From positions 1-64,000 of the forward strand of contig NZ_VJON01000008.1 in the NCBI RefSeq assembly GCF_007556685.1: a stretch of 64,000 bases of DNA, read 5' to 3'. This DNA is from Tepidimonas charontis. Its GTDB lineage: Bacteria; Pseudomonadota; Gammaproteobacteria; Burkholderiales; Burkholderiaceae_C. The notes under the pieces are model-generated. The model saw only the letters and a program-made list of their open reading frames with translations. It searched no databases and was not told the DNA's origin. The translations under genes and the position numbers were made by a program. Within the stretch, counting starts at the first letter, position 1. Every line of letters starts with the position of its first letter. Below are positions 62,475 through 64,000 of the stretch, in pieces.

Positions 62475-64000
62475 ATGTCACGAATCTCCACCGCTGCTGA
62501 GATGGCGCCCCAAAAGGCGCCCCAAAACGGATGGGCAGGGCTGCGTCACTGGCGGCACGACATGCTGGCAGGCTTTCAGGTTGCCTTGCTGTGGACGCCT
62601 TTCTCGTTGGGTGTGGCGTTGGCCTCTGGCGCGCCAGCCGTCGCTGGCCTGATTTCGGCCATTGTCGCCGGCTTGTTGTATCCCTTTCTCGGTGGTTCAT
62701 ACGTGACCGTCAGCGGTCCAGCCGCGGCGCTGGCGCCCGTGTTACTGTGGGGCATGCTCACCCTGGGGCACGGTGACTTGGCGGCTGGATACCCATTGGT
62801 GCTGGTGGCCGTGGTTTTCACTGGCATATTGCAGCTGGTGTTGGCGGCGCTGAAGGCCGGTCGCTACACGAGCTTGTTGCCGGTGACGGTGGTAGAGGCG
62901 ATGCTGGCCGCCATCGGCATCATGATCATCGTTCGCCAATTGCCCGCTTTGGTTGGTGCGCCTTCCGCGCCAGCAAAGTCTGTATTGGAAGCGTTGACCC
63001 AATTGCCGACCCAGTTGGCGCAGGCACAGGTTGTGCCGCTCGCCATTGGCGTGGGTGGTTTGTTGCTGCTGTTCGCGTTGCGCCGTCCGAAACAGGCCAT
63101 GTGGCGTTGGATTCCGCCTGCGATCGTGGTAGCAGCACTCGGCGGCCTGGTGGGCTGGTTGGCGGAATTGCCTGCCGGTTTCCGTATTGCGATGCCAGAG
63201 CAATTGATCGATGGTATCGTGTTTCCCGATTTCGCCGGGTGGCTGCAAAGCCCCGATCTGTGGTTGCCGATGTTGATGGTGGTGTTGACATTTACGATGA
63301 TAGATGGTGTGGAGTCGGTGGCCAGCGTAAAAGCCGTGGATAAAATCGACCCCTGGCGACGGCAGTCGGACGCCAACAAAACACTGCGTGCGATGGGAGT
63401 TTGCAACGTGGCCTCGGGTATGTTAGGTGGCTTGACGGTGATACCTAACGCCGTGCCGAGTCGTGCCAACATCGACGCCGGCGCCCGGACCTTGTGGTCC
63501 AATTTATACAGTGGTGTCTTTTTGCTCGTCTTCGCGTTGGCGCTACCATCCCTGCTTACCTTGATTCCGCTGGCAGCCATCGCTTCGATTCTAATCTATA
63601 TCGGCTGGCGTTTGTGCGAGCCCGCCGTTTTCGTGCGCATTGCCGCCATTGGTCGTGACCGTTTACTGGTTTTTACGGCAACGGTGATCGCGATTTTGCT
63701 GACCGATTTGCTCAAAGGAATGTTCATCGGCGTCGCCATCGAATTGGTGTTGTTGCTTTATTTGCAAACACCGTCGCTGCGCTGGATCATCACTGGGCGC
63801 ATGACATTCAAGGACGCCATGCAGCTCTATCGTCAGACGATCGTCGGCATGTTTCGCAATCCGGTTATCAAGCATCGCATCGAGCGCGTCGTAGACGCGC
63901 CAACCGATGCGGGGGCGGCACCCCATCATGTTTTCACTCTGGGTAGCTTGCTGGGCTTCAACACGCTGCGCCTGCAAGAAGAAATAGCAGGCGTGCCGCC
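62475..64000 (+). CDS. SulP-family anion transporter, probable bicarbonate uptake (partial at right edge)
   Basis: The ATG at 62475, after AAGGA, opens a frame to the right edge: 508 residues, no stop. A polytopic SulP/SLC26 protein with about ten or more helices; SYVTVSGPAAALAPVL is the family signature at residues 75-95 region, and FTMIDGVESVASVKAVDKI and LGGLTVIPNAVPSRANIDAG follow. The last residues could begin a STAS domain. SulP proteins near carboxysome genes have been linked to inorganic carbon uptake, so bicarbonate is the likely substrate; sulfate is not excluded. Confidence 0.88.
   Translation, partial: MSRISTAAEMAPQKAPQNGWAGLRHWRHDMLAGFQVALLWTPFSLGVALASGAPAVAGLISAIVAGLLYPFLGGSYVTVSGPAAALAPVLLWGMLTLGHGDLAAGYPLVLVAVVFTGILQLVLAALKAGRYTSLLPVTVVEAMLAAIGIMIIVRQLPALVGAPSAPAKSVLEALTQLPTQLAQAQVVPLAIGVGGLLLLFALRRPKQAMWRWIPPAIVVAALGGLVGWLAELPAGFRIAMPEQLIDGIVFPDFAGWLQSPDLWLPMLMVVLTFTMIDGVESVASVKAVDKIDPWRRQSDANKTLRAMGVCNVASGMLGGLTVIPNAVPSRANIDAGARTLWSNLYSGVFLLVFALALPSLLTLIPLAAIASILIYIGWRLCEPAVFVRIAAIGRDRLLVFTATVIAILLTDLLKGMFIGVAIELVLLLYLQTPSLRWIITGRMTFKDAMQLYRQTIVGMFRNPVIKHRIERVVDAPTDAGAAPHHVFTLGSLLGFNTLRLQEEIAGVP

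Overview
The window is high-GC DNA from a betaproteobacterium, most likely Burkholderiales and most likely an autotroph. The reasons are the gene orders exbB-exbD-lpxK-ycaR-kdsB-adk and yebC-purD-hemF-nadD-rsfS-rlmH-maf-rng, the DUF3579 gene beside argD-argF, and a form IA RuBisCO with alpha-carboxysome genes. A Thiomonas-like sulfur oxidiser would fit, but the sequence alone does not fix the genus.

Layout. 1-3 kb: the tail of a PD-(D/E)XK nuclease-domain protein, then UDP-glucose dehydrogenase and a UDP-glucuronate epimerase (uronic acid sugar nucleotides). 3-7.3 kb, minus strand: exbB, exbD, lpxK, a Trm112-like gene, kdsB and adk (envelope and lipid A precursors). 7.4-17 kb: xseA, sodB, a DUF192 gene, icd, clpS-clpA, ogt and sbcB. 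17-21.6 kb, minus strand: a PAS-GGDEF-EAL protein broken by an in-frame amber codon, and a HerA-like DUF853 ATPase. 21.7-28.4 kb: a plus-strand run of eight genes, the first six joined by 4-base start/stop overlaps. 28.4-35.6 kb: msbA, then tolB-pal-cpoB (no tolQRA in view), a YeeE/YedE transporter, tcdA and tRNA-Lys(UUU). 36-49.4 kb: murI, yqeY, rpsU, a double-domain polyphosphate:AMP phosphotransferase, a YkgJ-like gene, argF, argD, DUF3579, rpsT, a fatty acid desaturase, rhlE, apaH, a CNNM/CBS membrane protein and cbbR.

49.5-64 kb is a carbon-concentrating island, all on the plus strand and divergent from cbbR: cbbL, cbbS, csoS2, csoSCA, csoS4A, csoS4B, two csoS1 genes, a bacterioferritin-like gene, a carbinolamine-dehydratase-like RuBisCO chaperone (acRAF), parA/mcdA, mcdB, cbbQ, cbbO, csoS1D, a trypsin-like serine protease, and a SulP-type transporter that runs off the right edge. 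Together these cover CO2 fixation, shell and cargo scaffold, carbonic anhydrase, RuBisCO assembly and activation, carboxysome positioning and probably bicarbonate uptake.

The most novel element is the trypsin-like protease. Its His/Asp/Ser triad looks intact, it has no signal peptide, and it is translationally coupled to csoS1D inside the carboxysome run. Other points worth a look are an unusually short CsoS2 (582 residues, three to four middle-type repeats), an N-terminally extended CbbQ, C-terminal tails on CsoS4B and the second CsoS1, and the amber-interrupted GGDEF-EAL gene.
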